Assembly (NCBI GenBank): GCA_003646995.1
Contig: QMLZ01000012.1
Span: 1-29,163, forward strand
Length of the DNA: 29,163 bases
Source of the DNA: Deltaproteobacteria bacterium
GTDB lineage: Bacteria > Desulfobacterota > DSM-4660 > Desulfatiglandales > Desulfatiglandaceae
Reading direction: 5' to 3'
Below, piece by piece: positions 9,374 through 15,558 of this stretch. Within the stretch, counting starts at the first letter, position 1; the number at the start of each line of letters is the position of its first letter. The position numbers were made by a program, and so were the translations under genes. Below the pieces are notes generated by a model that was not told the DNA's origin, searched no databases, and saw nothing but the letters and a program-made list of their open reading frames with translations.

Positions 9374-10706
9374 CCCCTGCTTGGGGAACCTCCTGCTCTT
9401 GAGACCCGGCTTCGGGGCCTTCTTCGCCTTTTTCCTCAGTTTCCTCGGATCCGGTGGCCGCAGCAGCTTCTTTCTCCTGGATGAAAGATATGGCCTCATC
9501 AATAAGCTGCCTGGCCTTTTCTTCAGTCATCCCTTCTATTCCCAAAAGTTCTTCAGGCTCTGCTTGACTTAAGTCCAAAGCCGACCTGAATCCTTCCTGG
9601 TAAAGATCAGCCGCAAGTTTTTCTCCAACTCCCTCCAGAGCCAGTAGCGACTCGTATCCTTCCTTGAGAGCCTTGTTGTAATTTGTTTCACTAACAACAT
9701 CCAGCGCCCATCCTGTTAGGCGAGAGGCCAGTCTCACATTCTGGCCCCCTTTGCCTATCGCCAAGGAAAGCTGGTCGTCGGGTACAACAACCTCCATTGA
9801 ATGGTTTTCCTCGTCCACTATTACACGGATTATTTCCGCAGGCGCCAAAGCATTACATATGAATTTGGCCGGATCAGGATCCCATGTAACAATATCTATT
9901 TTCTCTCCTCTGAGCTCTTGAACAACCGCCTGGACTCGACTTCCTTTCATTCCAACGCATGCCCCTACCGGGTCTACATCCGGATCTTTGGAGTATACGG
10001 CAATCTTGGACCGACTCCCTGGTTCCCTAGCAACCTGCATTATCCTCACAATTCCCTCTGATATCTCAGGGACCTCACTTTCAAATAACGCGGAAAGAAA
10101 GTTTGGATGAGTCCTGGAAAGGATAATCTGAGGCCCTCTGCTATATTGTTTTACTTCCAGAATGTAGGCCCTTATTCTATCACCCTGCCGGTAGGACTCC
10201 CTGGGAATCTGCTCCCTAGGAGGCAATTCCGCCTCAGTGCGGCCAAGGTTTACTATTATCGATCCTCTATCAAACCGCTGGACTATTCCGTTGATAATTT
10301 CTCCCTTTCTATCCTTGAAATCATCGTACACTATGTCTCTTTCAGCCTCTTTTAATCTCTGCATTATTACCTGTTTGGCGGATTGGGCGGCGATTCTTCC
10401 AAAGGTGCTGGTTTCCATTTTCATACCAAGACTGTCGCCGATCTCGCATTCTGGATCCAGCTTTCTAGCCTCCTCCAAAGAAACCTGAAAGCGGTCATCA
10501 GTAACCTTTTCGACTACCTCCTTGAACTCAAAGACCTCAACCTCTCCCAGGTCTGGATTAAAGCTTACTTCTATGTCCTTGTCTGGGCCGAGCTTCTTTT
10601 TAGCCGCGGTTTTCACAGCTTCTTCCAATGCCCTAATAAGCACTTCCTGATCCAGCCCTTTCTCTCGGCTCACTTGGTCTATCATTCTTTTCAGATCTGA
10701 TATCAT
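9366..10706 (-). CDS. nusA: Transcription termination/antitermination protein NusA
   Basis: A 446-residue NusA. The RNA-polymerase-binding N-terminal domain covers about residues 1-130, followed by an S1 domain (EIINGIVQRFDRGSIIVNLGRTEAELP) and two KH domains with GMKGSRVQAVVQELRGEKIDIV and LAIGKGGQNVRLASRLTGW. Unlike short Firmicutes NusA, it has a C-terminal helix-hairpin-helix segment (ALEGVGEKLAADLYQEG and GIEGMTEEKARQLIDEA) and a final acidic Glu/Gly-rich tail. NusA binds elongating RNA polymerase, promotes pausing and hairpin-dependent termination, and takes part in antitermination. The terminator just upstream of rimP makes negative autoregulation by NusA plausible, as in E. coli. It lies 79 nt downstream of rimP and overlaps ylxR. 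Confidence 0.98.
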   Translation of the reverse strand: MISDLKRMIDQVSREKGLDQEVLIRALEEAVKTAAKKKLGPDKDIEVSFNPDLGEVEVFEFKEVVEKVTDDRFQVSLEEARKLDPECEIGDSLGMKMETSTFGRIAAQSAKQVIMQRLKEAERDIVYDDFKDRKGEIINGIVQRFDRGSIIVNLGRTEAELPPREQIPRESYRQGDRIRAYILEVKQYSRGPQIILSRTHPNFLSALFESEVPEISEGIVRIMQVAREPGSRSKIAVYSKDPDVDPVGACVGMKGSRVQAVVQELRGEKIDIVTWDPDPAKFICNALAPAEIIRVIVDEENHSMEVVVPDDQLSLAIGKGGQNVRLASRLTGWALDVVSETNYNKALKEGYESLLALEGVGEKLAADLYQEGFRSALDLSQAEPEELLGIEGMTEEKARQLIDEAISFIQEKEAAAATGSEETEEKGEEGPEAGSQEQEVPQAGDE

Positions 10707-10767
10707 CCTCTTCCTCTCTTCTTGAAACTGAAACTTTCCTTTATGTCCATACTGTGGTTCCTTTGCC

Positions 10768-10781
10768 GTTACCGCCGTAAC
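10768..10781 (-). repeat. Small perfect hairpin in the rimP-nusA gap
   Basis: GTTAC-GGCG-GTAAC is a perfect 5-bp stem with a tetraloop in the 79-nt gap between rimP and nusA. It is followed by C/A-rich sequence on the sense strand rather than a T-tract, so it is not a terminator. It may be an mRNA processing or stability element. Confidence 0.35.
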
Positions 10782-10785
10782 ACTC

Positions 10786-11256
10786 TCAGTCGAATGAATA
10801 AAGGAGGTTAGCCTTTTCCAGGTCGCTAAGGGCTAATTCAAAGGTATCTCTGTCCACCCTTATTGCAATCATTCCCTCCCTATACCCCTCCAACAGGCCT
10901 GTGAAGTTCCGCCTTCCATGAATTGGGACCTTGGTTCTCACCCGTATTTTCTTGCCGGTGGCCCAGACAAAATCCTTCTCCTTCCTCAAGGGCCTATTCA
11001 GGCCTGGCGAAGAAACCTCTAAAATGTATGCCCCAGAAATTACTCCTTTCACATCCAAGAGATCTCCTATTTCATTGCTGACATCCGCACAGTCATCCAC
11101 CGTCACACCCCCTGGTTTGTCTATGTAAACTCTCAACACCCACCTACCCCTCTCAGTGACATACTCCACATCCACGAGATCTAGGCCTAACTCCTCTATC
11201 ACTGGTTCAACAATACTGATGACCTTTTGTGCTATCTGCTGCGTGGTATTACCCAT
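10786..11256 (-). CDS. rimP: Ribosome maturation factor RimP
   Basis: A 156-residue RimP (YhbC/YlxS family). Characteristic blocks are VEPVIEELGLDLVDVEYV at the N-terminal domain, RVYIDKPGGVTVDDCADVSNEIGDLLD, and LEVSSPGLNRPLRKEKDF; a Sm-like C-terminal domain follows. RimP supports early 30S assembly. The gene is directly before nusA, the near-universal order. A GAGGA sequence lies about 11 bases before the ATG. The rho-independent terminator hairpin at 11279-11300 ends just before this ribosome-binding site, so expression of the whole operon must pass through it. Confidence 0.97.
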   Translation of the reverse strand: MGNTTQQIAQKVISIVEPVIEELGLDLVDVEYVTERGRWVLRVYIDKPGGVTVDDCADVSNEIGDLLDVKGVISGAYILEVSSPGLNRPLRKEKDFVWATGKKIRVRTKVPIHGRRNFTGLLEGYREGMIAIRVDRDTFELALSDLEKANLLYSFD

Positions 11257-11275
11257 TGCTCGTTTGTCCTCAATG

Positions 11276-11300
11276 AAAAAGCGGGCTTTCAGGCCCGCTT
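11276..11300 (-). terminator. Rho-independent terminator / attenuator before rimP
   Basis: On the minus strand the sequence is AAGCGGGC-CTGAAA-GCCCGCTTTTT: an 8-bp stem (including the flanking A-T pairs) with a 6-nt loop, ending in a T-tract. It ends transcripts of tRNA-Gly and the leader before they reach rimP. No other promoter was found between it and rimP, so the operon probably depends on read-through, which makes it an attenuator candidate. In E. coli the metY-rimP-nusA-infB operon has a similar layout with NusA-responsive terminators in the leader. Confidence 0.85.
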
Positions 11301-11395
11301 CCTCCGTCTGCAGACTATAGTGAACCGCGGCAACTTACATTGCGGAATGGCAAACGCGATATAAGAATCCACCGTCCAGCCCGCAATTCGAAGAA

Positions 11396-11412
11396 ACCGG
11401 AAACTTTCCGGT
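11396..11412 (-). repeat. Leader hairpin (ACCGGAA/TTCCGGT)
   Basis: A perfect 7-bp inverted repeat with a 3-nt loop between tRNA-Gly and the pre-rimP terminator. No T-tract of terminator quality follows on either strand. It lies in a stretch with no credible gene (11305-11504) that is probably a transcribed, structured leader. Confidence 0.5.
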
Positions 11413-11414
11413 AA

Positions 11415-11453
11415 CCTCAAAAAGGGAGTCAGGCCCGGTTAAGCCCTTTGAGG
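11415..11453 (-). repeat. Leader stem-loop (CCTCAAA..GGG / CCC-TTTGAGG)
   Basis: A 10-bp stem, interrupted by a 2-nt bulge, encloses a 17-nt loop. It lies next to the hairpin at 11396-11412. Together with the terminator at 11276-11300 it makes a leader RNA with at least three stems. It may be a processed spacer RNA or part of the attenuation mechanism. Confidence 0.45.
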
Positions 11454-11504
11454 TGTATCCACAAGCTAGAAATCTTGGACAGACACCACTTAAGCAAACA
11501 ATAA

Positions 11505-11580
11505 TGGAGCGGGCAACGGGATTCGAACCCGCGACACCAAGCTTGGGAAGCTTGTACTCTACCAGCTGAGCTATGCCCGC
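11505..11580 (-). tRNA. tRNA-Gly (anticodon CCC), CCA encoded
   Basis: The cloverleaf is complete on the minus strand. The acceptor stem is GCGGGCA/TGCCCGC, the D arm has AGCTGGTA, and the anticodon stem CAAGC/GCTTG encloses loop TTCCCAA, which places CCC at positions 34-36. A 5-nt variable loop is followed by T arm GCGGG-TTCGAAT-CCCGT. Discriminator T and a genomic CCA end the molecule (CCA at 11505-11507). It reads glycine GGG codons. It is the first gene after the strong promoter at 11634-11662, ahead of rimP-nusA-infB. E. coli has metY in the equivalent place, so a tRNA at the head of this operon has precedent, although here it is a glycine isoacceptor. Confidence 0.95.
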
Positions 11581-11591
11581 TCTCAATTTCC

Positions 11592-11615
11592 TATCCCATA
11601 CACGGCCATGGGATA
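11592..11615 (-). repeat. 8-bp inverted repeat in the tRNA 5' leader
   Basis: TATCCCAT and ATGGGATA form a perfect 8-bp inverted repeat with an 8-nt spacer. It lies between the predicted transcription start (near 11627) and the tRNA 5' end. It could be a hairpin in the precursor RNA that affects RNase P or RNase E processing, or an operator. Confidence 0.5.
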
Positions 11616-11633
11616 AGATCTATATTGTATTAT

Positions 11634-11662
11634 ATTTTACTTAGCCCACAGCCATCCGTCAA
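11634..11662 (-). promoter_or_regulatory. Sigma-70-type promoter for tRNA-Gly and the rimP-nusA-infB operon
   Basis: On the minus strand there is a -35 box TTGACG (11657-11662), a 17-nt spacer and a -10 box TAAAAT (11634-11639), overlapped by a perfect TATAAT a few bases downstream. It points toward tRNA-Gly and is the only strong promoter found upstream of the long operon. Confidence 0.75.
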
Positions 11663-11684
11663 GAGCTTAATTTCACCCAATTTT

Positions 11685-11731
11685 CTTGACAGATTAACAA
11701 TATAAAACTAAAATTATTAAAAATTGTCAAG
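11685..11731. repeat. Inverted repeat CTTGACA ... TGTCAAG around the corC promoter
   Basis: Perfect 7-nt arms at 11685-11691 and 11725-11731 flank an A/T-rich core. The left arm contains the -35 box of the plus-strand promoter. The arms are widely spaced, so this may be coincidence, or an operator for a dimeric regulator acting on the divergent promoter pair. Confidence 0.3.
11686..11714 (+). promoter_or_regulatory. Sigma-70-type promoter for the CorC-lnt genes
   Basis: A consensus -35 TTGACA (11686-11691), a 17-nt spacer and a -10 TAAAAT (11709-11714) point at the corC-like gene, about 80 bp upstream of its start codon. It is divergent from the tRNA/rimP promoter, with the two -35 boxes about 24 bp apart. 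Confidence 0.7.
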
Positions 11732-11792
11732 GCTAACAAAGCTAGCTCTTAAATACTGCTCCAAAAATTTTTGACGGGGTGATTTAAAATCA

Positions 11793-12668
11793 TTGGGTGA
11801 CAGTTCTGAACAAGGTCTGTTCCGCTTTCTAAAACTCTTTAAGAAGAAAAAGCCTCACCTTACCGACAGCCACGACCTCGCCGAGGAAATCCACGACTTG
11901 ATGGATGAAGGTCAAGCCAAGGGTATCATCAGTGGCGAGGAGACGCACATGGTCTTTGGTGCCCTGCACCTCAGGGAGACTAAGGCCCACTCCATAATGG
12001 TCCCAAGGACTGAGATATCGTCAGCTCCTCTGGACAGTTCGTTAGGGGAGGTAATCAAACTTGTCAACCATTGTGGCCATACCAGGATTCCCATACACAA
12101 AGAAAGCATTGACAAAATCGTTGGCATCCTACATGCCAAGGATCTCCTTAAACTTTGGGGAAAGGATCCTGAATCAAAGTTACCTTTTGAGATACTGCGG
12201 CCTCCTTTTTTCGTCCCGGAAAGTCAGAGCATAAATGAGGTTCTCAAGAGCCTCAAAGAGAAGAAAACGCATCTCGCCATTGTTACAGACGAATATGGTG
12301 GGACCTCGGGTATCATTACCATAGAGGATATTATAGAGGAAATCGTAGGTGAAATCCTGGACGAACATGATACCGAATTGCCCCTTTTTGCAAGAATAAA
12401 TGACAACACCTTCATTGTTGACGCCAAACTTGAAGTAGAAAAATTCGAGGAGGCCCTGGGGCTAGAACTCCCCAAAGGAGATTACGAATCCGTCGGGGGA
12501 TTCATAATAAATCTTCTTGGAAGACTCCCCGAGATTGGCGAAAAGCTAAGGTATCAGAACCTTGAGATGACAATCCAGCAAGCTGACCAGCGAAAGATTG
12601 AAAAGATCCTTGTTCGAATAATTTCCTCAGCTGATCAGTTGGCCACCCAAGAGAAATCCGCCACTTGA
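11793..12668 (+). CDS. CorC/HlyC-type CBS-pair protein
   Basis: A 291-residue soluble member of the CorC/HlyC family. It has a short N-terminal segment (EEIHDLMDEGQAKGIISGEE), then a CBS pair at about 66-190. The first CBS has IMVPRTEI and TRIPIHKESIDKIVGILHAKDLL; the second has HLAIVTDEYGGTSGIITIEDIIEEIVGEI. The CorC_HlyC domain covers about 205-280. The N-terminal DUF21 membrane domain of larger relatives is absent. In E. coli ybeX (corC) lies immediately before lnt, and here lnt starts one base after this stop, so it corresponds to YbeX. Proposed roles concern Mg/Co efflux or ribosome maturation. The start is TTG at 11793 with a GGGGTGAT Shine-Dalgarno sequence; no ATG fits. Confidence 0.93.
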   Translation: MGDSSEQGLFRFLKLFKKKKPHLTDSHDLAEEIHDLMDEGQAKGIISGEETHMVFGALHLRETKAHSIMVPRTEISSAPLDSSLGEVIKLVNHCGHTRIPIHKESIDKIVGILHAKDLLKLWGKDPESKLPFEILRPPFFVPESQSINEVLKSLKEKKTHLAIVTDEYGGTSGIITIEDIIEEIVGEILDEHDTELPLFARINDNTFIVDAKLEVEKFEEALGLELPKGDYESVGGFIINLLGRLPEIGEKLRYQNLEMTIQQADQRKIEKILVRIISSADQLATQEKSAT

Positions 12669-12669
12669 A

Positions 12670-14241
12670 ATGGATTATTTCCTCGCAACGGGTACCCGTG
12701 ACAAGGCCCATAAGCTTGATTTCATAGCAGCGATTATGTTGGGGTTTCTCTTTTCCCTAACATTTCCTCCTTACCCATTGGAGTGGCTGGCTTGGTTTTC
12801 CCTGGCCCCCCTTTTCAAACTTTTGGAAAATAAAGGGGGTAGGACCGCATTCAGTTTGGGATTGACGTGGGGAATCGCCCATCTTGTAGGACTTATTTAT
12901 TGGATTGTAGTGGCAGTAGGCCACTATGGAAAAATGTCGCTTGTCATCAGCGTCGCCCCAATGACGCTTTTAGCCTTATATCTGGCTCTTTACCCCGCCA
13001 TATTTTGTGGCATTGTGGTCCTTATCAAGGACAGGGCCCTTGCGGCTATGTGGATTCCCTGCCTATGGGTGGCACTTGAGTACGGCAGGGCAAAGCTGCT
13101 TACTGGCTTTCCTTGGTGCCTCATCGGCTATTCCCAGTACAATCACCCGTGGCTAATCCAGGCAGCCGACCTTTTCGGTGTTTACGGTCTGTCTTTTGTC
13201 ATAACCCTTACCAATTGGTACTTATATGATGCATTTCTATCCGGGGGCAAACGTTCTCGGATACACCTGTTTCTAGTGACAGCTTTCACCTTTCTGTGCC
13301 TCAGTGCTCTGTTATGGTATGGTCACCGCCAACTCCATGGAGCGGAAGCTAGTGCAGGTTCCGAAGGCACCAGGTTGAGGGTAGCCATTGTTCAGCCTAG
13401 TATTGATCAATCCATAAAGTGGGACCCCAAGTTCCAAAACAAGACGATGGAGCTTTACGAGACCCTTACAAGGAGTGCGGCCGAATCTAGCCCCGATTTG
13501 GTTGTTTGGCCTGAGACGGCTACGCCCTTCTTTTTCCAGGCGAATGTTACAATGGCCAAAAGGATCGTAGCCCTGAGCCGTGAATTGCGGTGTGCAATTC
13601 TCTTTGGAAGCCCTGCGTACGAGGAGACATCCTCCGGCACAGCCTATTTTAACAGGGCATACCTTATCACACCTGATCAAACAAAGGCCCAATATTATGA
13701 CAAGGTGCACCTGGTCCCATTTGGAGAATATGTGCCATTGAGAAAATTCTTATTCTTTATGGAGAAGCTGGTTCCTGGAGCAGGGAACTTCAGGGCTGGA
13801 TCATCTATCAGGCCCCTTAGGCTAAAGGATCTGAGCTTCGGGGTTCTGATCTGCTTTGAAGCTATCTTCCCGGATATCTCCAGAGTAGAAAAAACACAGG
13901 GAGCCGCTTTTTTCGTGAATCTAACAAACGATGCTTGGTTCGGCGATACTAGCGCCCCTTATCAACACCTGGCAATGAGCGTGTTCCGGGCGGTTGAAAA
14001 CAGGGTTCCCCTTTTAAGGGCCGCGAACACGGGCTTCAGCGCGATTATTGATCCTTACGGAAGAATAAAGCAAAAAAGCGGACTTTTTACAAAACAGATA
14101 CTAGCTGGGTATGTGAGGCTGCCCGAAAAGCGGACCTTTACATTTTATACGATCCACGGCGACTTGTTTGCAAGACTAGCGGCTTTGATATCTGTTTTTG
14201 TTTTTGTCTTTGCACTTTTCTCGAGGAAAAAGAAATTTTGA
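12670..14241 (+). CDS. lnt: Apolipoprotein N-acyltransferase
   Basis: A 523-residue inner-membrane enzyme that adds the third acyl chain to the N-terminal Cys of lipoproteins using phospholipid. Several hydrophobic segments fill residues 18-215, and another lies at the C-terminus (about 500-518). Between them is a periplasmic carbon-nitrogen hydrolase domain with the triad Glu282 (WPET), Lys345 (YYDKVHLVPFGEYVP) and Cys395 (ICFEAIFPD). These positions and the length are close to E. coli Lnt (Glu267, Lys335, Cys387). Its presence indicates a diderm organism with triacylated lipoproteins. It starts one base after the CorC-like stop, so the two are co-transcribed. Confidence 0.97.
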   Translation: MDYFLATGTRDKAHKLDFIAAIMLGFLFSLTFPPYPLEWLAWFSLAPLFKLLENKGGRTAFSLGLTWGIAHLVGLIYWIVVAVGHYGKMSLVISVAPMTLLALYLALYPAIFCGIVVLIKDRALAAMWIPCLWVALEYGRAKLLTGFPWCLIGYSQYNHPWLIQAADLFGVYGLSFVITLTNWYLYDAFLSGGKRSRIHLFLVTAFTFLCLSALLWYGHRQLHGAEASAGSEGTRLRVAIVQPSIDQSIKWDPKFQNKTMELYETLTRSAAESSPDLVVWPETATPFFFQANVTMAKRIVALSRELRCAILFGSPAYEETSSGTAYFNRAYLITPDQTKAQYYDKVHLVPFGEYVPLRKFLFFMEKLVPGAGNFRAGSSIRPLRLKDLSFGVLICFEAIFPDISRVEKTQGAAFFVNLTNDAWFGDTSAPYQHLAMSVFRAVENRVPLLRAANTGFSAIIDPYGRIKQKSGLFTKQILAGYVRLPEKRTFTFYTIHGDLFARLAALISVFVFVFALFSRKKKF

Positions 14242-14351
14242 TTTGGTTTTGCGTATTAGAAATAAGCTGTTGTGTTTATAACGATTTTCATCTATTTTTG
14301 AAATAGGCCGATTCAATAATGGGGCTGATAACCGTGGAGGAGGTCGTAATT

Positions 14352-15504
14352 ATGATTTATGAAGAGCTCAAGGAACGGATAGATAAACTGGCAACCCAGT
14401 TGGATCTGTTACGGGGGCATCTTTGACATCGATGGACTTGAAGTGGAATTGCGAAAGCTCGAAAAGGTAATGGGTGATCCATCTTTCTGGCAAAGGAGTC
14501 AAGAAGAAACATCCAAAATAAGCCAACAAAGGGCCAGTATTCAGGAAAAAGTAGAGCGCTGGAAAAAATACCATGAAGCTGTTGAAGAAGCTAGGATATT
14601 AGCTGAAATGGCCCTTGAAGAGAATGATGAGGAAACCCTTGAGGAGGTTAGGAAAGAAGTCCGTCGGCTTGAAAAGGAAGTGAAATCCTTGGAAACCCAG
14701 TCCCTTCTGGGCGACCCCGATGATGTGCGTAACGCCATCGTGGCAATAAACGCCGGAGCAGGGGGAACTGAGGCCCAGGACTGGGTGCAGATGCTTTTCC
14801 GCATGTACAGGAGATGGGCCGAAGACAAGGGAATGAAAGTAGATGTAATTGATTTTCTCGCAGGAGAGGAAGCGGGCATAAAAAATGTGACTTTTACAGT
14901 AGCAGGCCCTTATGCCTATGGGCTGCTCAAGTCGGAGCACGGGATACACAGAATGGTTAGGATTTCTCCTTTTGATGCAACGGGCAGGAGACATACCTCA
15001 TTCGCTTCGGTTTCGGTTCTCCCAGAGGTGGACACTGATATAAAAATTGAGATAGACGAGAAAGACCTTAGAATCGATACTTATAGGGCCAGCGGGCCAG
15101 GCGGCCAGCACGTAAACAAAACAAGCTCGGCGGTGCGAATCACCCACCTACCAACAGGTATAGTTGTTCAGTGTCAAAACGAGAAGTCCCAGCACAGAAA
15201 CAAAGATATGGCCATGAAGGTACTAAGGGCGAAGCTCTATGAACTGGAAAAAAAGAAGCAGGAAGCCAAGAAACAGCAGCTTCATCAGTCCCAAAAAGAG
15301 ATTGCCTGGGGAAGCCAGATCCGGTCCTATGTTTTTAACCCTTATAGAATGGTAAAGGATCACCGAACCGGGATCGAAGTGGGTGATCTTGAAAGGGTTA
15401 TGGATGGTGATATTGATCCGTTCATAGACGCCTATCTCAGAATGAAGCTTAAGGAGGAAGTGGCCGAAAGGAGCGGCAGTGTTCCCAAAGAAGCGAGGGC
15501 ATAA
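14352..15504 (+). CDS. prfB: Peptide chain release factor 2 with programmed +1 frameshift
   Basis: RF2 recognises UGA and UAA and triggers hydrolysis of the finished peptide. The gene starts at ATG 14352 with a strong GGAGGAGG Shine-Dalgarno sequence. The first 24 codons end at an in-frame TGA (14424-14426). Shifting +1 at CTT-TGA-C joins them to the long frame from 14425, giving about 383 residues. The RF2 codon-recognition motif SPF is in RISPFDATGRRH, and the catalytic GGQ motif is in SGPGGQHVNK. The N-terminal half is a charged coiled-coil-like domain. Annotation from the downstream GTG at 14443 would miss the true N-terminus. It lies 110 nt downstream of lnt. Confidence 0.96.
14411..14427 (+). 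promoter_or_regulatory. prfB recoding site (internal SD, CTT TGA C)
   Basis: The sequence ACGGGGG-CAT-CTT-TGA-C has the same layout as the E. coli prfB site: a Shine-Dalgarno-like G run, one spacer codon, the CTT slippage codon, the TGA stop and a following C. It is an autoregulatory switch: low RF2 makes the UGA wait and favours the +1 slip that produces more RF2. Confidence 0.95.
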
Positions 15505-15558
15505 CCTAGGTTCCTATCGCATATCTTTGAATCGCTCCTATTGCAAAAGCAGCGAATA

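Noticed and set aside
9366..9502. A 43-residue N-terminal extension of YlxR
   Set aside because: It is translated from the nusA 3' end in another frame; the conserved YlxR region begins right after the internal ATG at 9373.
11335..11586. An 83-residue minus-strand reading frame beginning MRAGIAQLVEYKLPKLGVAGSNPVARS
   Set aside because: This is the well-known false protein made by translating a tRNA gene; it covers tRNA-Gly (11505-11580) and the leader, and has no ribosome-binding site.
15505..15558. A terminator between the convergent prfB and amidase genes
   Set aside because: No GC-rich stem with a T-tract is visible on either strand in this 54-nt gap.
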